Shown here: positions 43,913 to 51,777 of the stretch, piece after piece | Position numbering within the stretch: the first letter of the stretch is position 1 | Layout of the letters: every line of letters begins with the position of its first letter | Source of the DNA: Elusimicrobia bacterium GWB2_63_22 | GTDB taxonomy: Bacteria > Elusimicrobiota > Elusimicrobia > Elusimicrobiales > UBA9959 | NCBI GenBank assembly: GCA_001799735.1 | Contig: MGUA01000022.1 | Span: 31,185 to 95,184, forward strand | DNA: 64,000 nt | Direction: 5' to 3' | Notes under the pieces: model-generated | The model's input: the letters and a program-made list of their open reading frames with translations, nothing else | Told to the model about the DNA's origin: nothing | The model's database searches: none | Made by a program: the position numbers and the translations under genes

Positions 43913-44761
43913 TCAGAAGTCCCACATCTTAAGCACGCGCCCTATCACAAAGAAGGCCGCGGAGCTGTCGGTCTTTTTTATGGTGGAGTAGGCGTGCGAC
44001 GCCTCTACCGTGGACTTGAGGAGCGGGTAATACCCCTTGAGGGCCAGGGCATCCGCGCGGAACAGGCCCATGGAGGAATACTCGGCGGGGCTTTCCTGCT
44101 CGAGGCGCCTTATGTAGCCCCGCACTTTCTCGCGCACTTCCTGCCGCATAGACAGAACGGAGGGGTATTCCACCATCTGCCCGGCTATCCTGGACTTGTA
44201 GGTCCCTTTCTTTATTTCTTTCGCCAGCCCGGCGGCGGCGAAATCCTTCAGCGCCTTCTGCGCCCCGGCTTTCTTTATCCGCAGGGTTTTTGCCAGCTCT
44301 TCCGCGGTCCAGGCGCCGCCGTCGTTCTCCAGGACAATGCCGCACTTGTAGGCCTCGAAGCTCGAGAGGGTAGCCAGCACCTGGGCCTCCGTCATGTGGT
44401 ATTTTTTTTCGGCGATAGACCGCCGCAGGGCCTGCCCCAGCGGCGCGACCGCTGGCACCGGGGCCTGCGCCAGCAGGGGCTTCAGGAGGTCCGTGTAAAC
44501 TTCTTCCCCGGCCAGGGTCCGGAGCCAGGTGGCCACCAGTTCCGCGGCGGCGGGGGTGTTCTGCGGCAGGCGCAGGGCTACCAGCAGTGTCGGCAGCCGC
44601 TGCGCCTCCGGCAGGTTTTTGCCCTGCTCTATCAGCAGGTACTTGCGGTAAGAGATCTTCAGCACCGGCGCTCCGCCGTTGTCGTGGTAGAAGCGGTAGG
44701 CGGTGGGAAAGCCGTTTTCCGCGCGCAAGCGGGTCAGCGTCTCAGAAAAAACTGTGCCCAT
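43913..44761 (-). CDS. HTH regulator-like protein (XRE N-terminus, TIGR02147/DUF4423-like remainder)
   Basis: This 282-residue protein starts with an XRE-type helix-turn-helix (FSETLTRLRAENGFPTAYRFY then KISYRKYLLIEQGKNLPEAQRLPTLLVAL). It continues with a helical body, a winged-helix-like middle (EELAKTLRIKKAGAQKALKDFAAAGLAKEIKKGTYKS) and a C-terminal segment ending VIGRVLKMWDF. The layout resembles the TIGR02147/DUF4423 group of regulators. AAGGAGC precedes the ATG. It lies 90 bp downstream of three exported-protein genes on the same strand and may control them, but this is inferred from position only. Confidence 0.65.
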   Translation of the reverse strand: MGTVFSETLTRLRAENGFPTAYRFYHDNGGAPVLKISYRKYLLIEQGKNLPEAQRLPTLLVALRLPQNTPAAAELVATWLRTLAGEEVYTDLLKPLLAQAPVPAVAPLGQALRRSIAEKKYHMTEAQVLATLSSFEAYKCGIVLENDGGAWTAEELAKTLRIKKAGAQKALKDFAAAGLAKEIKKGTYKSRIAGQMVEYPSVLSMRQEVREKVRGYIRRLEQESPAEYSSMGLFRADALALKGYYPLLKSTVEASHAYSTIKKTDSSAAFFVIGRVLKMWDF

Positions 44762-44851
44762 GGTCAGTCTGCTCCTTAATATCGGCTTCTCCCGCTATTC
44801 TAACAATTTACCGCAGGTTTGGCGGGCCATCGGGCAGAGGGACGCCCGCTA

Positions 44852-45772
44852 TTATCTCAGGTCTACCTGCCGGATAGCCTTCAAACCGTCCGTGGTCTTG
44901 CGGATCTCTATCCGCGAGCTTCGGAAGGTGACGTTCCCGTCGGGGCCTTCCACTTTCAGGCTGGTTAAAAGCTCCAGTTTCCTTCTGTCGTCTGCCCTCT
45001 CTGCCAGGACCCCGGGGGCCAGGGGCAGGCTTTTAAGACCGGCCAAAGACCCAGCCGAAGTATATTCAAGGTTGTCAAAACTCTTATTGTCACCCAGGGG
45101 GCTCACCAGCATGATACCGTCGGATTCCTCGGTCCTGGGCTCGACGAGAACGAAGCTGAGCAGGCTCGCGGCCGGGTCCCTTGAGAGTTCCGAACCCGCC
45201 AGCGGGCTGCCCTCCACCAGCACCTCAGCCAGCCCCGCGTCCATCTTTAGGATGCTGAAAACGGGCGTGGCGCTGGTATAGGCGGCCAAGGCCTTCCTGC
45301 CGCGTATGTCCATGGAGAAAAGATAACCGGCGGCATCCCCTTTTTCGCGCACTACCACGCTCACGGAGAAATTATCCAGGTCCCGCCCCTGGTGCCCCTC
45401 GAACGCCTCCACCGGAGGGATCAGCAGGCGGCCTCCGGTGCCCAGCGCTGCCGGCAGTTCGCGCCTGCCGCAGCTCTTCGCCTGCGGCCAGAAGAGGCCG
45501 GCCTTGTAAGAGCAGCGTACCGTCATTTCCGCGGAATAATCGGCGAGATCGAGCGAGCCCTGCTCTACTATGAGCTGTATGGTTTTTCCCGGGACCAGCT
45601 CCCCGCCTTTTGCCCGGTCATCTGTTCCGGCGGCCGCCGTGGGTTCCGGGATGAAGATCTCCGCCGCCCGGGCTATCTCGGTGATCCCCGCCGCGTTCAA
45701 GCCTTCCAGTTCCATTGCCTGGACGAAAGCCGGGCACAGTGCTGCCGCTAAAAACATCGTTATCAGTTTCAT
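44852..45772 (-). CDS. Exported protein of unknown function, trio member 3
   Basis: This 306-residue protein is not recognised. It has a signal peptide (about 1-19, ending QA) followed by LEGLNAAGITEIARAAEIFIPEP, a stretch echoed at the start of the two upstream proteins. The rest is beta-rich, with two cysteines near residues 87 and 100 (RCSYKAG, KSCGRRE) that may form a disulfide. No membrane anchor is seen after the signal. It begins 1 bp after the upstream stop, with its SD (AAGGA) inside that gene, so it is the last structural gene of a tight three-gene unit. Confidence 0.75.
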   Translation of the reverse strand: MKLITMFLAAALCPAFVQAMELEGLNAAGITEIARAAEIFIPEPTAAAGTDDRAKGGELVPGKTIQLIVEQGSLDLADYSAEMTVRCSYKAGLFWPQAKSCGRRELPAALGTGGRLLIPPVEAFEGHQGRDLDNFSVSVVVREKGDAAGYLFSMDIRGRKALAAYTSATPVFSILKMDAGLAEVLVEGSPLAGSELSRDPAASLLSFVLVEPRTEESDGIMLVSPLGDNKSFDNLEYTSAGSLAGLKSLPLAPGVLAERADDRRKLELLTSLKVEGPDGNVTFRSSRIEIRKTTDGLKAIRQVDLR

Positions 45773-45773
45773 T

Positions 45774-46370
45774 TTATTTCCTTATTTCCATTTTCCCGAA
45801 TTCGGAGCGCACGTCCCAGGCAGGGGAGCCGTTGACGCTTAAAGCGGCAACGAAGGTATACTGCCCGGCGGGGTCCAGGTTTTCCCTGGGGATCTCCAGG
45901 CGGAAGACATGGAACCTTTTCTCACAGGAGAAGAAATTGTTTTCGGGCCTGGGACTGCTGAAGGCGGCGGCCAGGCGGCCGGTGCCCCTTTCGTAGACCT
46001 TGATGCTGGCTACCGCTATCTGGGGCGGCTCGCCGATCTGGACTCCGTGACCGGATACGGTAACCTCGGCCACCGCCGGTTTGCTGGGCGCCGCGCCGGG
46101 CCGCATGTCCAGGCGCAGATTCGCTTTTACGCCGCCATATGCCCCCTCTATATACATGGAGGTGGGGATCTGCTCCACCGCCTTCGCTTCGCTTAAACCC
46201 TTCAGGGGCTCAGCGCCGGTTACCGCCTTGGCGGGCGCGGGCGCCGCAGCGATGTAGCGCTCCGCCGCCGCGGCAATGTCGGCGGCCTTAAAGGCCTGCA
46301 GGCCGGAGAACTCCGCCGCCTGGGCGCTGCCAGCCGTTATCGCCAGTACTACCATTAATATTATTTTCAT
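45774..46370 (-). CDS. Exported protein of unknown function, trio member 2
   Basis: This 198-residue protein has a signal peptide (about 1-18, ending AQA) and the same opening pattern as its neighbours (FSGLQAFKAADIAAAAERYI). The mature part looks like a single beta sandwich (VAEVTVSGHGVQIGEPPQIAVASIKVYERG, GQYTFVAALSVNGSPAW). One Cys lies near residue 147. It is not recognised as any family. It starts 17 bp after trio member 1, with GGAGA as SD, and is followed directly by trio member 3. The three may form one envelope or extracellular complex (inference). Confidence 0.75.
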   Translation of the reverse strand: MKIILMVVLAITAGSAQAAEFSGLQAFKAADIAAAAERYIAAAPAPAKAVTGAEPLKGLSEAKAVEQIPTSMYIEGAYGGVKANLRLDMRPGAAPSKPAVAEVTVSGHGVQIGEPPQIAVASIKVYERGTGRLAAAFSSPRPENNFFSCEKRFHVFRLEIPRENLDPAGQYTFVAALSVNGSPAWDVRSEFGKMEIRK

Positions 46371-46387
46371 GTTTTGTGTCTCCGCTC

Positions 46388-47302
46388 TTACCGCGTGCCG
46401 CCCTGCACCGGGATGCAGGCCAGCCAGTTATAACGGGATACCGACGAGATCTTTGAGACCGTCGCCTCGCCCAGCACGCGGTAGGGCGCGCGGACATAGG
46501 TGCCGGTGTAGGTGCCAGCGTTGGTCCACACATTCACATCGGTCTGCTGCCTGACGAAAGGCTCGTTAAGCAGCTGGGCCGCGCGGTTTACCGCGTCGGC
46601 CTGGTTCTTGCCCAGTTCGCAGACCGAGCCGAACTGCACCAGCTTGTCCCCGGAGATGTCCTTCGGGTCCTGCTGGTTTACCATGGCCCCGGCGGCCTTG
46701 GTCCGGGAGGAGTCTTTGAACGTCACCCGCACCCGGGCCTGACCGGAGGCGTCCAGCCGCACATCGCCGAGGCAGTTCAGCATTTCGCCGGAGTGGCCGG
46801 CGGGCCCGCCGGCCTGTATTACTTCACAGACCACGCTCTGTTCCACAGCGGAGGAGCCGCCCCTGAGGAGGGCTACGGAATTGTAAGACTCCGCGCGGCC
46901 GGGGAGGGAGAAACTCAGGCTGCCCTCGCTGGCCTTGGCGTAGTCGCAGCCGCCGTCTACCTGGCCGGGAACGGTTATCAGGCCGCTCTGCGCCTTGAAC
47001 TCCGGGTAGATCCGTTTGGGGACCCGGACCAGGGAGCCTTCGTTCCAGGAGAGCTCGGTGCAGAAATGGGAATCCTTCCTGGCCGCGTAGGCCGCGGTGA
47101 CGGCGGCGCTGACGCCGCCAGGGGCCGCGACAAAAATGCGGGCCGTTGCGTAGCTTTCCGCGGCGAAACCGGCCTCGGACGGTTCTGGCAGTTCTACGGA
47201 CAGGGCGGCCATTTCGCCGAGGCTCACTCTCTCCAGTTCCAGGGCGTTGGCCGCGCCGGCGCAGAGCGCCAGGGTTAAGGTAAGTGCTGTTAAGGTTTTC
47301 AT
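46388..47302 (-). CDS. Exported protein of unknown function, trio member 1
   Basis: This 304-residue protein has a signal peptide (about 1-20, ending ANA) followed by LELERVSLGEMAALSVELPEP, which matches the other two proteins in style. The mature protein has six or more cysteines (DSHFCTELS, DGGCDYAK, VVCEVIQ, LNCLGD, VCELGKNQ, ACIPVQGG), suggesting several disulfides outside the cytoplasm. The C-terminal 80 residues contain a short Asn/Gln/Ala helix and a Trp-containing end (RYNWLACIPV). It is not recognised. It is the first gene of the trio, with GGAGA upstream; the promoter is not clear in the 298-bp region before it. Confidence 0.75.
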   Translation of the reverse strand: MKTLTALTLTLALCAGAANALELERVSLGEMAALSVELPEPSEAGFAAESYATARIFVAAPGGVSAAVTAAYAARKDSHFCTELSWNEGSLVRVPKRIYPEFKAQSGLITVPGQVDGGCDYAKASEGSLSFSLPGRAESYNSVALLRGGSSAVEQSVVCEVIQAGGPAGHSGEMLNCLGDVRLDASGQARVRVTFKDSSRTKAAGAMVNQQDPKDISGDKLVQFGSVCELGKNQADAVNRAAQLLNEPFVRQQTDVNVWTNAGTYTGTYVRAPYRVLGEATVSKISSVSRYNWLACIPVQGGTR

Positions 47303-47600
47303 TTTATTCTCCGTAGTCTTTGCTGTCTCCGGCTTCTGCAGCCGTTGTACATAGTCTACAGGTTGCGGGGCCCGCGGGCATGAGGACTAATGCCCAGGGG
47401 TCCGCCCTATTTGTGCTTATCCCGATTGCCCTGTCGGCTCAGGTTGGGAATTGTGGGGCAGGCCGGATTTTGATGACCCGGCGGGTCACCACAACTTTCG
47501 ATAATTCAGCGCGGAGTTCCACCTGCCAATAATTATAGCCGCGTCAGACGCGGCTATAATGGCGGCGAAGTCCCTTCGGTTTATCCGGCCCGGTTGTTCC
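47303..47600. other. Intergenic region with a 29-bp perfect palindrome
   Basis: I see no gene in this 298-bp stretch. It holds a TGACCC/GGGTCA short hairpin near 47477 and the palindrome described separately at 47532-47560. It should contain the promoter of the exported-protein trio and the 3' end of the MscS transcript. Confidence 0.5.
47532..47560. repeat. 29-bp perfect palindrome with 14-bp arms
   Basis: ATTATAGCCGCGTC and its exact complement flank a single A at 47546. Each outer end carries a TATAAT on one strand. There is no T-run, so it is not a standard terminator, though it lies 41 bp after the MscS stop on that strand. Alternatives are a two-way promoter/operator or a short repeat element. 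Confidence 0.7.
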
Positions 47601-49238
47601 TCAGGCGCCGTCCTTGAACAGGTTCACCCTGAAGCCCGTGGGCCTGCCGGGCGCGGCGGGAGAGGGCATGGCGGGGGCGTTGGCGTCGCGAATGCCGGTA
47701 AAGGCGGGCGACATTATCTCCACGCCCGCCGCGTTGAACTGGTCCTGGATGTTGGCGTGCATGGCCGAGTAGGTGGCGGCCATACCCTTGGGGGTGTTGG
47801 TGTAGGCGTTAAGTTCATAGGAGACATGGTAATCGTTGAGGGCCTTCTGCAGCACGAAAGGCGCCGGCTCCTTGAGGATGTTCGGCGTGGCTTGCGCGGC
47901 GGAGATCAGCAGCTGATGAATTTTGGGCCAAGGCGCGTCGTAGCCGATGGTGACGGTGGTGTTGAGGATGATCCCGCCCTCCTCGCAGAGCGAGCTGTAG
48001 TTGACGATATGACTGCCGAGGATCAGGGCGTTAGGCATGGTGACGCTGATGTTCTTGATAGTGCGGATGCGGGTGACCAGCAGGGTTTTCTCCATGACGT
48101 CACCTACGGTCTCGCCTATCTTTACCCGGTCCCCGGTCTTGAAGGGGCGCATGTAGGTCAGCATCACGCCAGCCACGGCGTTAGCTATGGCCGAGGTGGA
48201 GCCCAGCGAGAACAGCACGCCGAGGAACACCGAGATGCCCTTGAAGGCCGGCGAGCTGGACCCCGGCAGGTAAGGAAAAACTATCACCAGCGTGAAGGCC
48301 CAGATGATAAAGCGCACTATCTGGAAGGTGGGCCTGGACCAGTCTGGATAAAAACCGCTGAGTCTTATGTTCCCGGCGTGCAGCTCCTCGGCGACGACTT
48401 TCAGCAGGTTCAGCAGGTAATGTACCACCGTCACCGTGACCGTGACGAAGATGAGGTCGGGAATATAGCCCAGGAAGGACTTCAGCAGAGAAGCCAGCGG
48501 GTGCAGAATGTAGCCAAAAAGCACCGGCGAGTAGCCGCGCGTCCAGGGGAAGAAGCTGAACAGCAGCGGGATGTAGAAGTAGACCAGCAGCAGCGTTACT
48601 GCGACGCGGACGGTTTTAAGGAACAGGGTGATGGCGGCGGTGATGCGGGCGGCGTTGAGCAGCTCCAGCTTCTGTATGCGTATGCTCCTGATGTTGGCCT
48701 TGGCCCAGGCGTCCAGGCGCGTCAGGGAGGCTGTGTACGCTGAGGAGATAAACTTCAGGGCCACCGCGAAGACAGCTAGCGACAGCAGCGCCAGCAGTCC
48801 GCCCAGCAGCAGGCTCCTGGTGGTGTAGTCCTCGCGGCAGGCGGCCAGGGCGCCCCTGATGAGCTCCGCCCGCTGCCGGGCCAGTTCCTGCCGGCCAAGG
48901 CCGGCCGCGGCGGCGTCGCCGTCGGTGACCGACATTATTACCAGGGCGCCGGAAACTATGTCCGAGGAGGCTGGCTCTTCTTTTATCTCTACCGGGCGGA
49001 GTTTGCCGGGGGCGGCTTTGGAAAGTTCGGCCAGGCGCTCTCCCACCTGCCGGGCGCGCTCCTGCGCGGACATTTTAAGCAGGCTGGCGCGCAGCCGCAG
49101 CACGGGCTTGCCGTCGAGCAGCACTTCCGCTTCCGCCGCGGGCGCGGCCTCGACCGCGGCGGGCTTGTCCGCGGGCAGGGCCCTGGCGGCGGCCGCGGCG
49201 CAGAGCAACAGGGAGAATAGGACCGTTCTTTTTATCAT
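47601..49238 (-). CDS. MscS-family mechanosensitive ion channel
   Basis: This 545-residue inner-membrane channel has a signal peptide (about 1-20) and a periplasmic helical N-domain (to about 130). It then has four to five membrane helices (about 140-165, 200-225, 235-255, 315-335, 345-365) and the MscS pore and beta domains: SAIANAVAGVMLTYMRPFKTGDRVKIGE, GDVMEKTLLVTRIRTIKNISVTMPNALIL, and the C-terminal cage with QKALNDYHVSYELNAYT. It releases solutes on hypo-osmotic shock. Of two nearby ATGs, 49238 was chosen because GGAAGGA lies 9-10 nt upstream; 49247 is too close to it. A palindromic repeat begins 19 bp upstream of the start. Confidence 0.92.
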   Translation of the reverse strand: MIKRTVLFSLLLCAAAAARALPADKPAAVEAAPAAEAEVLLDGKPVLRLRASLLKMSAQERARQVGERLAELSKAAPGKLRPVEIKEEPASSDIVSGALVIMSVTDGDAAAAGLGRQELARQRAELIRGALAACREDYTTRSLLLGGLLALLSLAVFAVALKFISSAYTASLTRLDAWAKANIRSIRIQKLELLNAARITAAITLFLKTVRVAVTLLLVYFYIPLLFSFFPWTRGYSPVLFGYILHPLASLLKSFLGYIPDLIFVTVTVTVVHYLLNLLKVVAEELHAGNIRLSGFYPDWSRPTFQIVRFIIWAFTLVIVFPYLPGSSSPAFKGISVFLGVLFSLGSTSAIANAVAGVMLTYMRPFKTGDRVKIGETVGDVMEKTLLVTRIRTIKNISVTMPNALILGSHIVNYSSLCEEGGIILNTTVTIGYDAPWPKIHQLLISAAQATPNILKEPAPFVLQKALNDYHVSYELNAYTNTPKGMAATYSAMHANIQDQFNAAGVEIMSPAFTGIRDANAPAMPSPAAPGRPTGFRVNLFKDGA

Positions 49239-49256
49239 ATCTGGCATCCTTCCGGT

Positions 49257-49312
49257 AATTCCGGGGACACAATACTTAATTATCCTTAATTAAGTATTGT
49301 GTCCCCCGAATT
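49257..49312. repeat. REP-like inverted repeat, GGGGACAC type
   Basis: GGGGACACAATACTTAATTA (49263-49282) and its exact complement (49287-49306) flank a 4-nt loop. With one mismatch the arms extend to 26 bp (49257-49312). It resembles the palindromic repeats mobilised by REP-associated (Y1) transposases; none is present here. Confidence 0.75.
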
Positions 49313-49324
49313 GCATGTTTTATC

Positions 49325-49330
49325 TATAAT
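49325..49330 (+). promoter_or_regulatory. -10 box for the leader peptide and YdjM-like gene
   Basis: Perfect TATAAT 28 nt before the 12-codon leader frame. The -35 region would fall at the edge of the palindromic repeat, and no good hexamer is seen. Confidence 0.4.
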
Positions 49331-49357
49331 ACAAAAAGAGGGGCCGGGGGAGATTTT

Positions 49358-49396
49358 ATGACAAGTTACAGAGACAATGGGGCGCATACGCGATGA
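49358..49396 (+). CDS. Possible 12-residue leader peptide coupled to the next gene
   Basis: ATG 49358 follows a strong SD (GGGGGAG) and encodes MTSYRDNGAHTR. Its stop TGA overlaps the ATG of the YdjM-like gene (ATGA at 49393), which itself has no SD. Ribosomes would therefore reach the main gene mainly by termination-reinitiation. No attenuator hairpin is evident. Confidence 0.45.
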   Translation: MTSYRDNGAHTR

Positions 49397-49950
49397 GCGT
49401 CACCGCCCACTACACGGAATGTTACGTGCTTGGCAGGCACTTCTCTTCCATGCTGAACTTCCGCTGGCTTGTAGTCGGGTCCGCTTTCCCCGACGCCTTC
49501 GTCTTCGACCGGCTGTTCATGTATACCATCGACATGCGGATGCACCGGGACTATTTTTTCGGCTGGTTCCACAGCCTGCCGGTGCCGCTGGTAGTGGCGG
49601 CGCTGGTGTTTTATTACTTCGGTCGCCGGCCGGCCCTGGGCTTTCTTGTGGGCAGCTGGCTGCACGTCCTGACGGATGTCTTCGACCAGTTGGGGGTCAT
49701 GCTCTTCTGGCCGTTCACCGCAGAAAGGTTCTCGGTCGGGATCTGGCCCTGGTCGGACACTACCGTCTGGCATGACTGGTATGTCTATTTCACCACCCCG
49801 GCTTCGGGGCTGTTCGAACTCTTCTTCTTTATCTGGGCGGTAGTGATCATCCGGCAGTCAGAAGGACCGACCTTCCTGGCCAAGGCCCTGCGGCCCTGGC
49901 GGGAAACCGGCTGGTTCGACGCTCCGCTGAAGCCGGGGAGCGGGTTTTAA
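49393..49950 (+). CDS. YdjM/DUF457-type membrane-bound putative metal-dependent hydrolase
   Basis: This 185-residue integral membrane protein has about four helices. Family features: an early FPDAFVFDR (Asp pair after helix 1), HRDYFFGWFHSLPVPLV (histidine cluster in the first loop) and GSWLHVLTDVFDQLG (H...D...D in the third helix), followed by WPFTAERFSVGIWPWSD. These His/Asp positions match the YdjM group, called LexA-regulated inner-membrane hydrolases. Enzymatic activity is not proven for the family. It has no SD of its own and overlaps a 12-codon leader frame, implying coupled translation. Confidence 0.8.
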   Translation: MSVTAHYTECYVLGRHFSSMLNFRWLVVGSAFPDAFVFDRLFMYTIDMRMHRDYFFGWFHSLPVPLVVAALVFYYFGRRPALGFLVGSWLHVLTDVFDQLGVMLFWPFTAERFSVGIWPWSDTTVWHDWYVYFTTPASGLFELFFFIWAVVIIRQSEGPTFLAKALRPWRETGWFDAPLKPGSGF

Positions 49951-50014
49951 GCCGGCTGCCTCAGCGGTACTTTAGGGACTTCTTCCCGGAGTACCTCTCT
50001 ATCCCGTAGTCCGG

Positions 50015-51652
50015 CTATTCGGTTTCCTGGAATTCCTTGCAGTTCCTGAGGCCGCTGACGCCGGGTTTGGCCGGGTCCGGCTTGAACTGCACACCCTTGC
50101 AGCCCGCTGGCGCGCCCGGCGCCTTGGCGAGGAAATAGGGCGGCATCCCGCCTGTGTAGTGCACGCAGTAGCAGCTGTCCTGCGAGGGCGCGGCCGAGGG
50201 GCGCGCGGAGGAGCTCCGTCCGGAGCTGACGGCCGGGGCCGCCGGCTGTCCGCCTTCGGAAGCCTCGTCGTAAGCCTTCAGCATCTTCCTCATCAAGGCG
50301 CGCAGGTTGCCGCCGGGTTTTTCATGGCCCACGGCGGCGTTCCTGCGGATTTCCGCCAGGGCGGCGGGGTCGTTGTCGGCCACCGAGGAGAAAAGTTCCA
50401 GTGCCTCGGAGCGGCGCCCCGAGCCGAGGAAAGCCAGTGACAGGAGGACGGTAGCGTCGACGGAGCCCGGGTTGCCCTTCAGCGCCTGCTTCAGGTCGGC
50501 TTCGGCGCCTTTGTAATTACCGGTCTCCAGCCGCGTTTCGCCCCTGGCGAAATAATCCTGGGCCGTAGCCTTGCCGGAAGCTATCACTTCCGTCTGCGAG
50601 GCCTCGGCGCCCTTGGCGTTGCCGTTCCAGACCTGCACCGCCAGCAGTTTGTCCCTGAGGTCCTTGCGCCCCGGCAGCCGGGCTACGGCCTTTTTAAGGA
50701 TTTCCTCGGACAGGTCCAGCCGCTTTTTGTTCTGGTAGGTGACCGCCAGCGCCGAGTAGGCGTCGCCCGAGTCGGGGGAGGCCTCTAGGGTGCGCTTGTA
50801 GGCGTCCTCGGCGCAGTCGTAGTCTTTCTGGTAGTAGCAGGCGTTGCCCAGGCCGTACAGGGCTGTCGCGTTGCGCGGCTCCGCGGAGAGGGCCCGGTTG
50901 AACTCCAGCTTCGCCTTGAAGTAGTCGGGGATCTTGAGGTACATCTTGCCCCTGCGGGTCAGCAGGTCCGGCTCGGGCCCTATCATCTCTTCGGCGGTGC
51001 TGTAGTCGGCCAGGGCTTTCTGGAAGTCCTTCTTGCCGGCCCAGGCGTCGCCGCGGTTCATATAGGCCATGGCGAACTGCGCCAGCTTCAGCGCGGCGTT
51101 GAAATCGGCTATGGCTTTGTCGTATTCCCCACGCCGCAGGTAGATGGCGCCGCGGTTGTTGTAGGCGAAATGCTGTTTGGGGTCCAGCTTGAGGGCTTTC
51201 GTAAAGTTCTTCTCGGCCTCGGCGTTACGCGCCATGGCGTACTGCGCGTTGGCCAGCCCGGCGTAAGCCATTCCCCCGTCGAACCCGAGGCTGATGGCCT
51301 TTTTATAGCCCTCCTCGGCCAAGGCGTGTTGTTTCAGGTTCCCGTAGGCGTTGGCGCGGTTGTAGTAGGCCACCGCTATCGTCGGGTCGAGTTCCAGGGC
51401 TTTCGTGTATATCGAGATGGTGGCCTGCGGTGTGATGGTGCCGTAAAGCAGGTAGGCGCGGCTCGCAAGACCGTAGGCGGAATCCGGCGCGGCCTTGGCA
51501 ATGGCGGCGCGCAGGCGGCCCCGCTCCTGCAGGTCCTCCGTGTCTACGGAGCGCTGGAACATGCCCTTGAGCTCCGCGTTGGTGTAGCCGGCCGCCGTGC
51601 AGGGCGCCGCGAGGAAGAAGGCCAGTACGGCCGCCGCGAGTTTTACGTTCAT
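50015..51652 (-). CDS. Exported TPR-repeat protein with Cys-containing tail
   Basis: This 545-residue protein has a signal peptide (about 1-20) and roughly eleven tetratricopeptide repeats (about 45-430; for example AVAYYNRANAYGNLKQHALAEEGYKKAI and HFAYNNRGAIYLRRGEYDKAIADFNAAL). After a Ser/Pro/Gln linker (about 455-485) comes a short tail with four cysteines (SCYCVHY, GCKGV, NCKEF) that could form disulfides. TPR arrays bind partner proteins; the periplasmic partner is unknown. AAGGGGC precedes the ATG. It is divergent from two FlgO-TPR genes whose TPR halves are similar in style. Confidence 0.85.
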   Translation of the reverse strand: MNVKLAAAVLAFFLAAPCTAAGYTNAELKGMFQRSVDTEDLQERGRLRAAIAKAAPDSAYGLASRAYLLYGTITPQATISIYTKALELDPTIAVAYYNRANAYGNLKQHALAEEGYKKAISLGFDGGMAYAGLANAQYAMARNAEAEKNFTKALKLDPKQHFAYNNRGAIYLRRGEYDKAIADFNAALKLAQFAMAYMNRGDAWAGKKDFQKALADYSTAEEMIGPEPDLLTRRGKMYLKIPDYFKAKLEFNRALSAEPRNATALYGLGNACYYQKDYDCAEDAYKRTLEASPDSGDAYSALAVTYQNKKRLDLSEEILKKAVARLPGRKDLRDKLLAVQVWNGNAKGAEASQTEVIASGKATAQDYFARGETRLETGNYKGAEADLKQALKGNPGSVDATVLLSLAFLGSGRRSEALELFSSVADNDPAALAEIRRNAAVGHEKPGGNLRALMRKMLKAYDEASEGGQPAAPAVSSGRSSSARPSAAPSQDSCYCVHYTGGMPPYFLAKAPGAPAGCKGVQFKPDPAKPGVSGLRNCKEFQETE

Positions 51653-51777
51653 GATGTGCCCCTTTGCTCTTAACCCGTAGTTCTATTATAACTCTCTGCC
51701 CGGCCGGCGGCAAATGCGTGCCTTGCCGCCCGCAATTTCTTACAATATCCCTGATGAACGGGTTAGCGGGGAACATG

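Noticed and set aside
47320..47532. 70-codon frame in the region before the exported-protein trio
   Set aside because: No SD, no conserved features, and it crosses the likely promoter region.
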